Assembly: GCF_008365385.1 (NCBI RefSeq)
Contig: NZ_QOVF01000001.1
Span: 682,001-746,000, forward strand
Length of the DNA stretch: 64,000 nt
Source: Halopseudomonas laoshanensis
GTDB taxonomy: Bacteria > Pseudomonadota > Gammaproteobacteria > Pseudomonadales > Pseudomonadaceae
Reading direction: 5' to 3'
A program made the position numbers and the translations under genes. Positions 43,213 to 51,315 of the stretch are shown one piece after another. The notes beneath the pieces were generated by a model. The model was not told the origin of the DNA and did no database searches. It worked only from the letters and a program-made list of their open reading frames with translations. Each line of letters starts with the position of its first letter. The first letter of the stretch is position 1.

Positions 43213-44424
43213 CTACTGACGATAGGTCTTGAGAAAATTGGCGATCCGGCCGATCGCCATTTCCAGATCGTCCTTGCGCGGTAGCGAGACGATGCGGAAG
43301 TGATCCGGCCACGGCCAGTTAAAGGCGGTGCCCTGAACTACCAGAATCTTCTCCTGCAACAACAGGTCGAGCACCATCTTCTCGTCGTTGTGGATCGGAT
43401 AAACCTTGGGGTCCAGCTTCGGAAACAGATAGAGCGCGCCCTTGGGTTTGGTGCAACTGACGCCGGGAATATCGTTGAGCATTTCCCAGGCCGCATCACG
43501 CTGCTCCAGCAGTCGACCGCCGGGCAGGATCAAGTCGTTGATGCTTTGGTAACCGCCCAGCGCAGTCTGAATCGCATGCTGGGATGGCACGTTGGCGCAC
43601 AGGCGCATCGAGGCGAGAATATCGATGCCTTCAATGTAGCTCTGGGCATTGTGCTTGGGGCCGCTGATGATCATCCAGCCGGAACGAAAGCCCGCCACCC
43701 GGTAGGATTTCGACAGACCATTGAAGGTCAGGCACAACACGTCAGGTGCCAGCGCCGCGACCGAATCGTGCTCGGTACCGTCATACAGAATCTTGTCGTA
43801 GATCTCGTCAGCAAACAGGATCAGGTTGTGCTCACGGGCGACCTGAACCAACTGCTCGAGCATATCCCGCGAGTAAACCGCCCCGGTCGGGTTGTTCGGG
43901 TTGATGATGACCATCGCCCGGGTGTTGGGGGTGATCTTGCTGCGGATATCCTCGATATCCGGATACCAGTCGGCCTGCTCGTCGCACAGGTAATGCACCG
44001 GCTTGCCGCCGGACAAGCTCACGGCAGCGGTCCACAATGGGTAGTCAGGTGCCGGAATCAGCACCTCGTCACCGTTGTTCAGCAGACCTTGCATGGACAT
44101 GACGATCAGCTCGGATACGCCGTTACCGAGGTAGATGTCTTCGATGGTCACGCCGGCAATGTTCTTGGTCTGCGTGTAATGCATGACCGCCTTGCGCGCT
44201 GAAAACAGCCCCTTGGAATCGCTGTAGCCCTGCGCAGTGGACAGGTTGAGAATAACGTCCTGGAGGATTTCTTCCGGCGCTTCAAAACCGAAGGGCGCAG
44301 GATTGCCGATATTCAGTTTGAGAATACGGTGGCCTTCTTCCTCAAGGCGTTTGGCGTGGCGCAGAACCGGTCCGCGGATGTCGTAACAGACATTGGCCAA
44401 TTTATTCGACTTGCTAACCTGCAT
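43213..44424 (-). CDS. alaA: Glutamate-pyruvate aminotransferase AlaA
   Basis: The protein is 403 residues, a class I PLP aminotransferase. Motifs: GNGVSELIVMSMQ, NPNNPTGAVYS, DEIYDKILYDG, and the PLP Lys in NGLSKSYRVAGFRSGW. AlaA makes alanine from pyruvate and glutamate. I start at the ATG at 44424, with AGGGAAAG upstream and the family N-terminus MQVSKSNKLANVCYDIRG; the open frame to 44511 is an upstream extension. It is divergent from msrB, with 101 nt between the starts. Confidence 0.92.
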   Translation of the reverse strand: MQVSKSNKLANVCYDIRGPVLRHAKRLEEEGHRILKLNIGNPAPFGFEAPEEILQDVILNLSTAQGYSDSKGLFSARKAVMHYTQTKNIAGVTIEDIYLGNGVSELIVMSMQGLLNNGDEVLIPAPDYPLWTAAVSLSGGKPVHYLCDEQADWYPDIEDIRSKITPNTRAMVIINPNNPTGAVYSRDMLEQLVQVAREHNLILFADEIYDKILYDGTEHDSVAALAPDVLCLTFNGLSKSYRVAGFRSGWMIISGPKHNAQSYIEGIDILASMRLCANVPSQHAIQTALGGYQSINDLILPGGRLLEQRDAAWEMLNDIPGVSCTKPKGALYLFPKLDPKVYPIHNDEKMVLDLLLQEKILVVQGTAFNWPWPDHFRIVSLPRKDDLEMAIGRIANFLKTYRQ

Positions 44425-44525
44425 GGTACTTTCCCTGGGGGCTGTCAGAGTGAGGGTAAAACCAGCATCATACGTTGTGCGGCCCTGACTGGGAAAGTCC
44501 GACAACACCATCCGAGGAGTGAATC

Positions 44526-44921
44526 ATGAAGAAAGTCATAAAGACCGAGGACGCCTGGCGCGAACAGCTGGATGATGCCCAGTTCCAGGTATGCCGGATG
44601 CGCGGGACGGAACGCCCGTTTACTGGCGAGTACTACACCAACACGTTACCGGGGGTTTATCACTGCGTGGCCTGCGATACGCCACTGTTCGATACGGAAA
44701 CCCAATTCGACGCCGGTTGTGGTTGGCCCAGTTATTATGCGCCGATTGCCGAAGAGCTGATCAACGAGGTAGAAGACCGCAGCCACGGCATGCAACGCAC
44801 TGAAGTGACCTGCGCATGCTGCGATTCGCATCTGGGTCATGTATTCCCAGATGGTCCGCCGCCTACTGGCTTGCGCTACTGCATCAACTCCGTTTGCCTG
44901 CGCCTGGAGCCACGCTCATGA
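44526..44921 (+). CDS. msrB: Peptide-methionine (R)-S-oxide reductase
   Basis: The protein is 131 residues. The four-Cys zinc site is in YHCVACDT and [15 protein letters not shown], and the catalytic Cys is in [13 protein letters not shown]. MsrB repairs oxidised methionine R-sulfoxide in proteins. The stop overlaps the ATG of gpx (ATGA), so the two redox-defence genes are one coupled unit. The start ATG at 44526 is preceded by GAGGAG. Confidence 0.95.
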   Translation: MKKVIKTEDAWREQLDDAQFQVCRMRGTERPFTGEYYTNTLPGVYHCVACDTPLFDTETQFDAGCGWPSYYAPIAEELINEVEDRSHGMQRTEVTCACCDSHLGHVFPDGPPPTGLRYCINSVCLRLEPRS

Positions 44922-45403
44922 GCGACTCAGTCCTGACTATCCCGTGTACCACCATCGACCATCAGCAAACTCGCCTGGCTGATTTGAACGGCAAGGCCTA
45001 TCTGATCGTCAACACCGCGAGCAAGTGCGGATTCACGCCGCAGTATAAGGGCTTGGAGGATTTGTCGCGGTCCTACGCCGAGCGCGGTTTGCGGGTGGTT
45101 GGCTTTCCCTGCAACCAGTTTGGCGCCCAGGAACCTGGCAGCGACGGCGACATTGCCGAGTTCTGTGAGCTTAACTACGGGGTGAGTTTTCCGATGTTCA
45201 GCAAGGTGGATGTGAACGGCGACGATGCCCACCCGCTGTTCGTGCGGCTGAAGGAAGAAGCGCCGGGGCTGCTCGGCAGTAAGGGCATCAAGTGGAACTT
45301 CACCAAGTTTCTGGTAGATGCCAAGGGGCGTGTGGTCAAGCGCTACGCGCCCACCACCAGCCCGGCTGATCTGAGTGGCGATATCGAAGCTTTGCTGGGT
45401 TAA
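44918..45403 (+). CDS. Glutathione peroxidase family protein
   Basis: The protein is 161 residues. The catalytic Cys is in [12 protein letters not shown] (a cysteine, not selenocysteine), with [14 protein letters not shown] and the Trp-containing [11 protein letters not shown] completing the triad; the second Cys in GFPCNQ may be resolving, so reduction by thioredoxin rather than glutathione is possible. I start at the ATG overlapping the msrB stop. It converges with the kinase gene, whose stop is within 4 nt. Confidence 0.93.
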   Translation: MSDSVLTIPCTTIDHQQTRLADLNGKAYLIVNTASKCGFTPQYKGLEDLSRSYAERGLRVVGFPCNQFGAQEPGSDGDIAEFCELNYGVSFPMFSKVDVNGDDAHPLFVRLKEEAPGLLGSKGIKWNFTKFLVDAKGRVVKRYAPTTSPADLSGDIEALLG

Positions 45404-47742
45404 CCAGGCGTTAACCAGGTGCTAAGCAGTGCTTGCAGATCTTCGCGTTTGAACGGCTTGGCCAGGTAGTCGTTCATGCCCGCCGCCTCGCAACGCTGCC
45501 GGTCTTCCTGCAGCGCGTTGGCAGTGAGGGCGATGATCGGAATATCGCGCCAGCGGGGATCGGCGCGCATCCGCCGGCTGGTTTCATAGCCGTCCATGAC
45601 CGGCATGTTGCAGTCCATCAGCACCAGGTCGTAGTCACTGGTTTCCAGCCGCGCGAGAGCAGCTTCACCCTGCTCGGCCACGTCGACCTCATAACCTAGA
45701 CGCGTAAGCATGCCCTTGGCGACCATTTGATTGACGATATTGTCTTCCACCAGCAGCAGACGTTGGCCGGTGGCTGCGGGCTCTGCCCGCGCCTGCTCGG
45801 TTTGCTGGCTCTGGCCGCCAAGGCAGTGATCTATTGCCCTGGCCAGGCGCGCCCGGGCGGGCGGGCTGGGTACCTGGTGGGCAATGCCCAGGCTGGAAGC
45901 ATGCTCCGCGCTCAATAACTGCGTGTAAGGGCAGACCAGCAAGCGCGGGACGGCTGCCTGGTGCTGCTCGAGCTGGCGCGCCAGAACGGCGCTATCCAGT
46001 AGCCATAGATCGGCGTCAGGCAGATCGGCAGTGGGCAGTTGCTCTGCGTCGTAATCCAGCAACTGACAGCTCAGGCGCCAGTGCCGGAGCATTTCATAAA
46101 GGATTCGGCCCTGTAACCGGCCTTGCTGGTTCCAGATCACCACTTTGCAGGGTTGCGGGTATTCAAAAGTCGCGGCCTGCTGGTGCGTGATGGCCGGCAG
46201 GGTAACGCTGAAGGTGCTGCCCTGGCCGGGAGTGGACTCGACCGAGAGTTCGCCGTGCATGGCGTCGGTGAGGCTCTTGCACAGCGCCAGCCCCAGCCCG
46301 GTGCCGCCAAAACGCCGGGAAATCTGCGCATCGGCCTGAGTAAAGGGCGAAAAAATACTCTCCAGGGCCTCTTCGGCGATGCCAATGCCGCTATCGCGCA
46401 CGCTGATGCGCACCTGCTGTCCGCCGTTGAGCAGCGGTTCCAGTTCGACCTGGATGGCAACATAGCCGTGCTCGGTAAATTTCAATGCGTTGGACAACAG
46501 GTTACTGACAATCTGCCGAACGCGGGTCGGATCGCCAACCAGCAAGCCAGGCAGCAGGGGATCAATCCGACAGGTCAGTTCCACGTCCTGTTTGCCGGCA
46601 TTCTGCGATAGCAGGTTGGCGGTATCCTCCAGCAACGCGCCGAGATCAAAGGGAATGGCCTCCAATTGCAGCTTGCCGGCCTCGAATTTCGACAGGTCGA
46701 GGATGTCATTCAGCAGGGTGACCAGTACCTTGCCGGAATCATAGGCGATGGTCAGTTGCTGGCGCTGCTCGTTGTTCAGCGGGCTGTCCAGCGTCAGGCC
46801 GATCATGCCGAGCAAACCGTTGATCGGGGTGCGTATCTCATGGCTCATACTGGCCAGGAACGTAGAGCGGGCGCGGGCCATGCCCAGGGCTTCTTCGCGG
46901 GAGGTTTCCAGATCCTGATTCGAACGACGCAACTGCGCGTTGGTTTCCTGAAGCTCGGTGGTACGCGCCTCGACGATGATTTCCAGCTCTTCCAGATACT
47001 GCCGCAGGCGTTCTTCGGCGCGCAGCTTCTGGCGCATGTTGACGTCGATGCTTTGCAGCTGGCGGTTGATCACTTCGACCAGCGCGCCAATCTCATCGCG
47101 CTCGTGATGGTCGGGGCAGGGCAGGCGGCTGCGGTCGTCGCCACCGGTGTTCATATCCAGCAGATCGTCGATCAGCCGCACCAGCGGTTTGGTCAGCATG
47201 GCGTAGAACAGCACCATCAGCACCAGCGACAGTACCAGGCTGAGAATGAACCCAGAGAGCATTGTCAGCCCGGCGCGGCGAAGGAAGTTGGCGCCCTGAT
47301 GGAAGGTGTCTACCTCGATCACCAGGTGGCCCAGCAGCTCGTTGGGCGCGTGACTGACGAACAGCGGTTGGGAATAGGTGCGGCGGCGGTCGAACAGCGC
47401 ATCGCTGACCGGCCGGTAGGGGCTGCTGGCCATCGGACGGCTGACGCTGGCCAGCGCGATGGCGTTGTTGTCGATAATCTCGGCGCGTACGACCGGTGGC
47501 GCGCGTAGCAGGCCGTTAACCAGCTCCAGGGCAAGCTCGGCGTCTATGTTGTAGGCAATACGTGAGGCCGGGCCGAGGCTGACATTGATCTGCGCCTGTA
47601 CCTCATCGTCGATGGCGGCATTCTGTGCGCGGTAGTCGACCATTACCTGGATCAATCCGAGCAGGGTCCCCAGCATAAAGGCGGCCAATACTCCGAGACG
47701 GGTCTGCTTGAAGGAAAGACGATCAGTAAAGCGAATATTCAT
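45400..47742 (-). CDS. sagS: Hybrid sensor histidine kinase, SagS-like
   Basis: The protein is 780 residues. Helix 1 at 16-36, periplasmic domain to about 155, helix 2 at about 157-181, HAMP to about 235, coiled coil, HisKA with H301 in MSHEIRTPINGLLG, HATPase_c (NLLSNALKF, RDSGIGI, FGGTGLGLALCKSL), a degraded receiver-like middle and a C-terminal receiver with D710 in VLMDCNMPVMDG and Lys in YLAKPFKRED. Length and position match P. aeruginosa SagS (PA2824), which governs the switch to biofilm growth; that function is extrapolated. I start at 47742, where MNIRFTDRLS begins. The ospR gene that lies beside it in P. aeruginosa is absent here. Confidence 0.85.
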   Translation of the reverse strand: MNIRFTDRLSFKQTRLGVLAAFMLGTLLGLIQVMVDYRAQNAAIDDEVQAQINVSLGPASRIAYNIDAELALELVNGLLRAPPVVRAEIIDNNAIALASVSRPMASSPYRPVSDALFDRRRTYSQPLFVSHAPNELLGHLVIEVDTFHQGANFLRRAGLTMLSGFILSLVLSLVLMVLFYAMLTKPLVRLIDDLLDMNTGGDDRSRLPCPDHHERDEIGALVEVINRQLQSIDVNMRQKLRAEERLRQYLEELEIIVEARTTELQETNAQLRRSNQDLETSREEALGMARARSTFLASMSHEIRTPINGLLGMIGLTLDSPLNNEQRQQLTIAYDSGKVLVTLLNDILDLSKFEAGKLQLEAIPFDLGALLEDTANLLSQNAGKQDVELTCRIDPLLPGLLVGDPTRVRQIVSNLLSNALKFTEHGYVAIQVELEPLLNGGQQVRISVRDSGIGIAEEALESIFSPFTQADAQISRRFGGTGLGLALCKSLTDAMHGELSVESTPGQGSTFSVTLPAITHQQAATFEYPQPCKVVIWNQQGRLQGRILYEMLRHWRLSCQLLDYDAEQLPTADLPDADLWLLDSAVLARQLEQHQAAVPRLLVCPYTQLLSAEHASSLGIAHQVPSPPARARLARAIDHCLGGQSQQTEQARAEPAATGQRLLLVEDNIVNQMVAKGMLTRLGYEVDVAEQGEAALARLETSDYDLVLMDCNMPVMDGYETSRRMRADPRWRDIPIIALTANALQEDRQRCEAAGMNDYLAKPFKREDLQALLSTWLTPG

Positions 47743-47902
47743 GCGTGTCCATCTGCCATAATCTGTCCGTGAGCTTAGCTCAACTCTGCCCGATGGGGAG
47801 TCGCAGTTGTTGCCTTGCTGCCAAGCTGACTGGACGGACATGGTGCTCGGCCATGGCCGTCAGTTTAGTCGCGTGGCATTCTTTGAGTATTTGGAGAACA
47901 GT

Positions 47903-48805
47903 ATGTCAGAAATCTCGGCGCAGCAATTCATGCAGCGCGTGCTCTCGGTTATTGACCGTTTCGAACGCGCTGGGCCGCATGTGCCGGCCGCTATCGATTG
48001 GCAGCAGGTCCATGCCGCCCGCTGGATGGCTGAAGGCGCTGGTGGCTGGCTGCGGCCTTTGGTAATGGGCAGCGAAGCGCATCTGCGCGATGTGATTGGT
48101 GTTGATCGGCAGAAAAGTCTGTTGCAGGCCAATACCCGGCAGTTTGTACAAGGCATGCCGGCCAACAATGCGTTGCTCTGGGGCGCTCGAGGCACGGGCA
48201 AGTCTTCGCTGGTGCGCGCGTTGCTGGCGGAATATGCCGATCAGGGACTGCGTCTGATCGAGATCGACAAGACGGATTTGCTGCATCTGCCTGCATTGGT
48301 CGAGCAGATACGCGATCTGCCCTGGCGCTTTCTGCTGTTCTGCGACGATCTGGCATTCGAGGCGGATGACAGCGCCTATAAAACACTGAAAACCGTGCTC
48401 GATGGCAGCGTGGAAACCGCACCGGATAACCTGCTGCTATATGCAACTTCGAACCGCAGGCACTTGCTGCCGGAGCAGCGCAGCGATAATCAGGCGGCGA
48501 AAATGGTCGATGGCGAGTTGCACCCGGGTGAGGCGATAGAAGAAAAGATTGCCCTCTCTGATCGCTTCGGCCTGTGGGTCTCTTTCTATCCCTTTAGTCA
48601 GGAACACTATCTGGCAGTAGTGCAGCACTGGCTGACGGAAGTCGCTGCGCAGTATCAGTTGGAATGGGCCTGGGACGATGAGCTGCAGCTGGAAGCGCTA
48701 CGCTGGGCGCTGTCGCGGGGCAACCGCAACGGCCGCTGCGCCAGCCAGTTTGCCCGTGCCTGGGTGGGCCGGCGCCTGCTGGAACAGAATCAGGCTGGCG
48801 CGTGA
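47903..48805 (+). CDS. DUF815 family ATPase
   Basis: The protein is 300 residues. The AAA-type Walker A is NALLWGARGTGKSSLVRALL (about 85-105), followed by Walker B-like FLLFCDDLAFE and the sensor-like LLLYATSNRRHLLPE. DUF815 proteins are AAA-related ATPases of unknown function that are widespread in bacteria. I start at the ATG at 47903, with TTGGAGA six bases before; a longer open frame begins inside the divergent promoter. It is divergent from sagS and ends 16 nt inside the GST gene end. Confidence 0.85.
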   Translation: MSEISAQQFMQRVLSVIDRFERAGPHVPAAIDWQQVHAARWMAEGAGGWLRPLVMGSEAHLRDVIGVDRQKSLLQANTRQFVQGMPANNALLWGARGTGKSSLVRALLAEYADQGLRLIEIDKTDLLHLPALVEQIRDLPWRFLLFCDDLAFEADDSAYKTLKTVLDGSVETAPDNLLLYATSNRRHLLPEQRSDNQAAKMVDGELHPGEAIEEKIALSDRFGLWVSFYPFSQEHYLAVVQHWLTEVAAQYQLEWAWDDELQLEALRWALSRGNRNGRCASQFARAWVGRRLLEQNQAGA

Positions 48806-49461
48806 CGCCGGTCAGCGTATTTGGCGATCAACTGATGCTCGGCGGGCAATAAACTGCTGACGCTGCTGCGCCCGGTAACTCGGCTGAGTAATGAAGCGAG
48901 TCCGGGCCAGCGCTCTTCATCGATCAAAGCGCCGACGTGGGCCAGGTTGATCAGTTGGCTGACGACTGCAATGTCGGCAATGCTGAAAACCTCGCCAAGA
49001 AAATAGCGTTGCTCCCCCAGTTCCTTTTCCAGGTAGTCAAACAACGGCGGCAACTGGGTTTGCAACGCCCGCTCGACCGCCTGTTCGTCGGTTTGACCGC
49101 CCTTGAGTGGCTCCAGAAAGCGTTGGCTAAACACCGTGAAGGTAGCAAAGGCGGCCAATTCGTAATCGGCGTATTTCTCCAGCCAGCGTACCCGAGCTGC
49201 TTCTGCAGGGTTATGTCCGTACAGGGTGGCGCCAGGATAGGTCTCGTGCAGGTACTGGGCGATCACCGCTGAGTCAGCTAAGGCAAGGTCGCCATCCTGT
49301 ATTGCTGGAATGCGGCCCAAGGGGCTGATCGCGTAATACCAGTCCGGTTGCTGCATGGGTGGCACTGCCACATGCTCGTGGGCAATACCCTGCTCACCGA
49401 GTTGGATGCGAATCTTGCGGACAAAAGGCGAGAGTATTGCGCCGTACAGGGTCAGGGCCAT
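48790..49461 (-). CDS. Glutathione S-transferase family protein
   Basis: The protein is 223 residues. The N-terminal thioredoxin fold begins LTLYGAILSPFVRKIR with Ser (SPF) as the likely glutathione-activating residue; GRIPAIQDGDLALADSAVI follows. The C-terminal helical domain runs from about 90 on (FFLGEVFSIADIAVV). No specific substrate can be read. Its 3' end overlaps the end of the convergent DUF815 gene by 16 nt. Confidence 0.88.
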   Translation of the reverse strand: MALTLYGAILSPFVRKIRIQLGEQGIAHEHVAVPPMQQPDWYYAISPLGRIPAIQDGDLALADSAVIAQYLHETYPGATLYGHNPAEAARVRWLEKYADYELAAFATFTVFSQRFLEPLKGGQTDEQAVERALQTQLPPLFDYLEKELGEQRYFLGEVFSIADIAVVSQLINLAHVGALIDEERWPGLASLLSRVTGRSSVSSLLPAEHQLIAKYADRRHAPA

Positions 49462-49514
49462 GCGGGAATCCGTAAGTGACAGGAGAGCAGGTGAGATAGG
49501 CTGTTGATCAAAGA

Positions 49515-50285
49515 TCAGTCGTCGTAAACCGCTTTTTTCTTCCAGGAGTCGTCGCTCTGCTCAAGCTCCTGCAGACCTGCGCTCAACTCATTGTTCTCAT
49601 CAGGGTTGGCCTGCTCGGCGCGGACAGTGGCTATTTCAGCCATCTTCATCAATTGCTTGTAGCGCTCCAGCTCCTGGGCATGGGCCGGGCTGTTGAGATT
49701 GTTCAGATAGGTGACGGCACGCTCGTATTGCAGTTTGGCAACGCGGGGCTTTTTATCGCGCATGGCCTGTTCAGCGACGACGTTAAACATGTCCAGCGCA
49801 ATTGCAATCAATTGCTGGCGAATTTGATTCGACCATTGGGCCAGAGTGGCTTTGTCGAGCAGGCCTTCCAGGTGCGCCTGAGTAAGAAGCTGACGCACGT
49901 TCTCCAATTGCGAGCGTACTTCCTTGGCTGTTACCGGGTTGTCGATTTTCAACGGGGCGTTATCAACCGGTATATCGGTTTGCGCCAGCAGATTCCGGGT
50001 AGCGTCCAGTTGCTGTTGGGCCCGTTGGTTCTTGCGATCCACGCGCAGCAGCTTTGTTAGTAAATGGGCTTCATAACTAAGCAGCAGCTTCTTCAGCTCC
50101 GGGCTCATGAACTGGCCCGGCAGCTGGCTGCTGGTGTTCTGACACACCTTGAGTCTGGCATTCAGCTCGGCAGTTAGCCGTGCGCGCTCAAGCTTGGCCC
50201 GCTCTAGACTGTGGTTTATATAACCTATGCTTAGCAGGATCAGAACGCCGCCTGCGACCAGGATGCCGATGAGTAGAGGGGACAC
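49515..50285 (-). CDS. Inner-membrane protein with helical cytoplasmic domain, unknown function
   Basis: The protein is 256 residues. One N-terminal helix (PLLIGILVAGGVLILLSIGYI) is followed by charged helices of coiled-coil character (HSLERAKLERARLTAEL, RKNQRAQQQLDATRNLL) and an acidic C-terminus (ELEQSDDSWKKKAVYDD). No family is recognised; it lies where PA2819-type hypothetical genes lie in Pseudomonas. It is in the same direction as the GST gene, 53 nt away, and divergent from the tRNA genes. Confidence 0.75.
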   Translation of the reverse strand: MSPLLIGILVAGGVLILLSIGYINHSLERAKLERARLTAELNARLKVCQNTSSQLPGQFMSPELKKLLLSYEAHLLTKLLRVDRKNQRAQQQLDATRNLLAQTDIPVDNAPLKIDNPVTAKEVRSQLENVRQLLTQAHLEGLLDKATLAQWSNQIRQQLIAIALDMFNVVAEQAMRDKKPRVAKLQYERAVTYLNNLNSPAHAQELERYKQLMKMAEIATVRAEQANPDENNELSAGLQELEQSDDSWKKKAVYDD

Positions 50286-50459
50286 GGGATATCTCTCTTT
50301 TTTGCCGGGAGCTTTTCCTGAACTTTATGCCACAATCAGGGAGGTTAAGGAAGGTTTGATCGCAAACCTCTGTTACCAATTGGCGGATGCTTGATCGAGC
50401 GATTGGTGCTATGTCAGCGCGGTCTGGTGGAAATACCTGAAAAAAGATCGACTTGGGGC

Positions 50460-50488
50460 TTGACGCTACTCCGGTGCATGCATAAAAT
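50460..50488 (+). promoter_or_regulatory. Strong sigma-70 promoter for the tRNA genes
   Basis: TTGACG, 17 nt, TAAAAT, then GCGCGCC. The GC-rich discriminator next to the -10 box is the mark of stringently controlled stable-RNA promoters. The first tRNA begins 86 nt downstream of the -10 box. Confidence 0.75.
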
Positions 50489-50573
50489 GCGCGCCACTTG
50501 CAGCGAACAAGGCAACAGCCAAGCAGCAGCAAGTAGTCGGGTTAACGCTCGGCACTGTGAAGTCCGGAACTGT

Positions 50574-50649
50574 GTCCCCTTCGTCTAGTGGCCTAGGACA
50601 CCGCCCTTTCACGGCGGTAACAGGGGTTCGAGTCCCCTAGGGGACGCCA
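50574..50649 (+). tRNA. tRNA-Glu (UUC)
   Basis: 76 nt cloverleaf. Acceptor GTCCCCT pairs with AGGGGAC, with GCCA encoded at the 3' end; anticodon stem CCGCC/GGCGG around loop CTTTCAC gives TTC; T loop TTCGAGT. It is the first gene of a two-tRNA transcript, 16 nt before tRNA-Gly. Confidence 0.97.
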
Positions 50650-50665
50650 CTTCGGCGTCAAATTT

Positions 50666-50741
<76 letters not shown>

Positions 50742-50754
50742 TATGTAACAAAGA

Positions 50755-50777
50755 AACCGCCCTGTGGCGGTTTTTTT
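50755..50777 (+). terminator. Terminator of the tRNA operon
   Basis: AACCGCC stem, CTGT loop, GGCGGTT, then a run of seven T. Confidence 0.92.
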
Positions 50778-50831
50778 GTGCCTGTCACAAAGCTAACTTC
50801 TCCGCGGCGGGGCCGCCACGGAGGTTTGGCT

Positions 50832-51233
50832 TCAGGGGCTCTGAATCAACTGCCGAGCCTGTTCCCAATTAAATTCCTCGCCGCGTGCTTCAGCGGCGGC
50901 ACGGTGCTCGTCGATCAACTGGTACTGGGCAATTTCTTCGTCCGGCATGAAGTGCAGGCAATCGCCGCCAAAATACCAGAGCAGGTCCCGCGGGATCATG
51001 TGCGCGATCTGCGGGTAGCGGCTGATGATCTGACACATGATGTCCTGGCCGGCGTGCAGGCTGTCGTGGTCGCCGGCTTCCAGTTGGGTGATCAGTTCGT
51101 CAAAGCGTTCGAGGAACAGCAGGTTGCTCTCTTCCGGCACCTGCTCCATCAGCACGGACTGTGCGCGCAGGGTGTCAAACAGACTTTTCAGCAGCGCCAT
51201 GTGGTAGCGGTGGTAGGGCAGTTCTGGATTCAT
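50832..51233 (-). CDS. PA2817-like conserved hypothetical protein
   Basis: The protein is 133 residues, soluble and helical, with no signal peptide. MALLKSLFDTLRAQSVLMEQ, FLERFDELITQLEAGDHDS and DLLWYFGGDCLHFMPDEEI resemble the small hypothetical proteins near fadE (PA2815) in Pseudomonas. FMPDEEIAQYQ near the C-terminus is the most conserved-looking part. Function is unknown. It is downstream of fadE in the same direction but separated from it by a strong terminator. Confidence 0.75.
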   Translation of the reverse strand: MNPELPYHRYHMALLKSLFDTLRAQSVLMEQVPEESNLLFLERFDELITQLEAGDHDSLHAGQDIMCQIISRYPQIAHMIPRDLLWYFGGDCLHFMPDEEIAQYQLIDEHRAAAEARGEEFNWEQARQLIQSP

Positions 51234-51268
51234 GGGATAGCTCCTGTTGCGAGGTGCGGCAGTCTAGC

Positions 51269-51295
51269 AAAAAAAAGGCCGGCGATGCGCCGGCC
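51269..51295 (-). terminator. Terminator after fadE
   Basis: Minus strand: GGCCGGCG / CGCCGGCC perfect 8-bp stem with an ATG-complement loop, followed by eight T. It lies about 20 nt past the fadE stop. Confidence 0.92.
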
Positions 51296-51315
51296 CGTTA
51301 CTGCTATTGCCAAGG

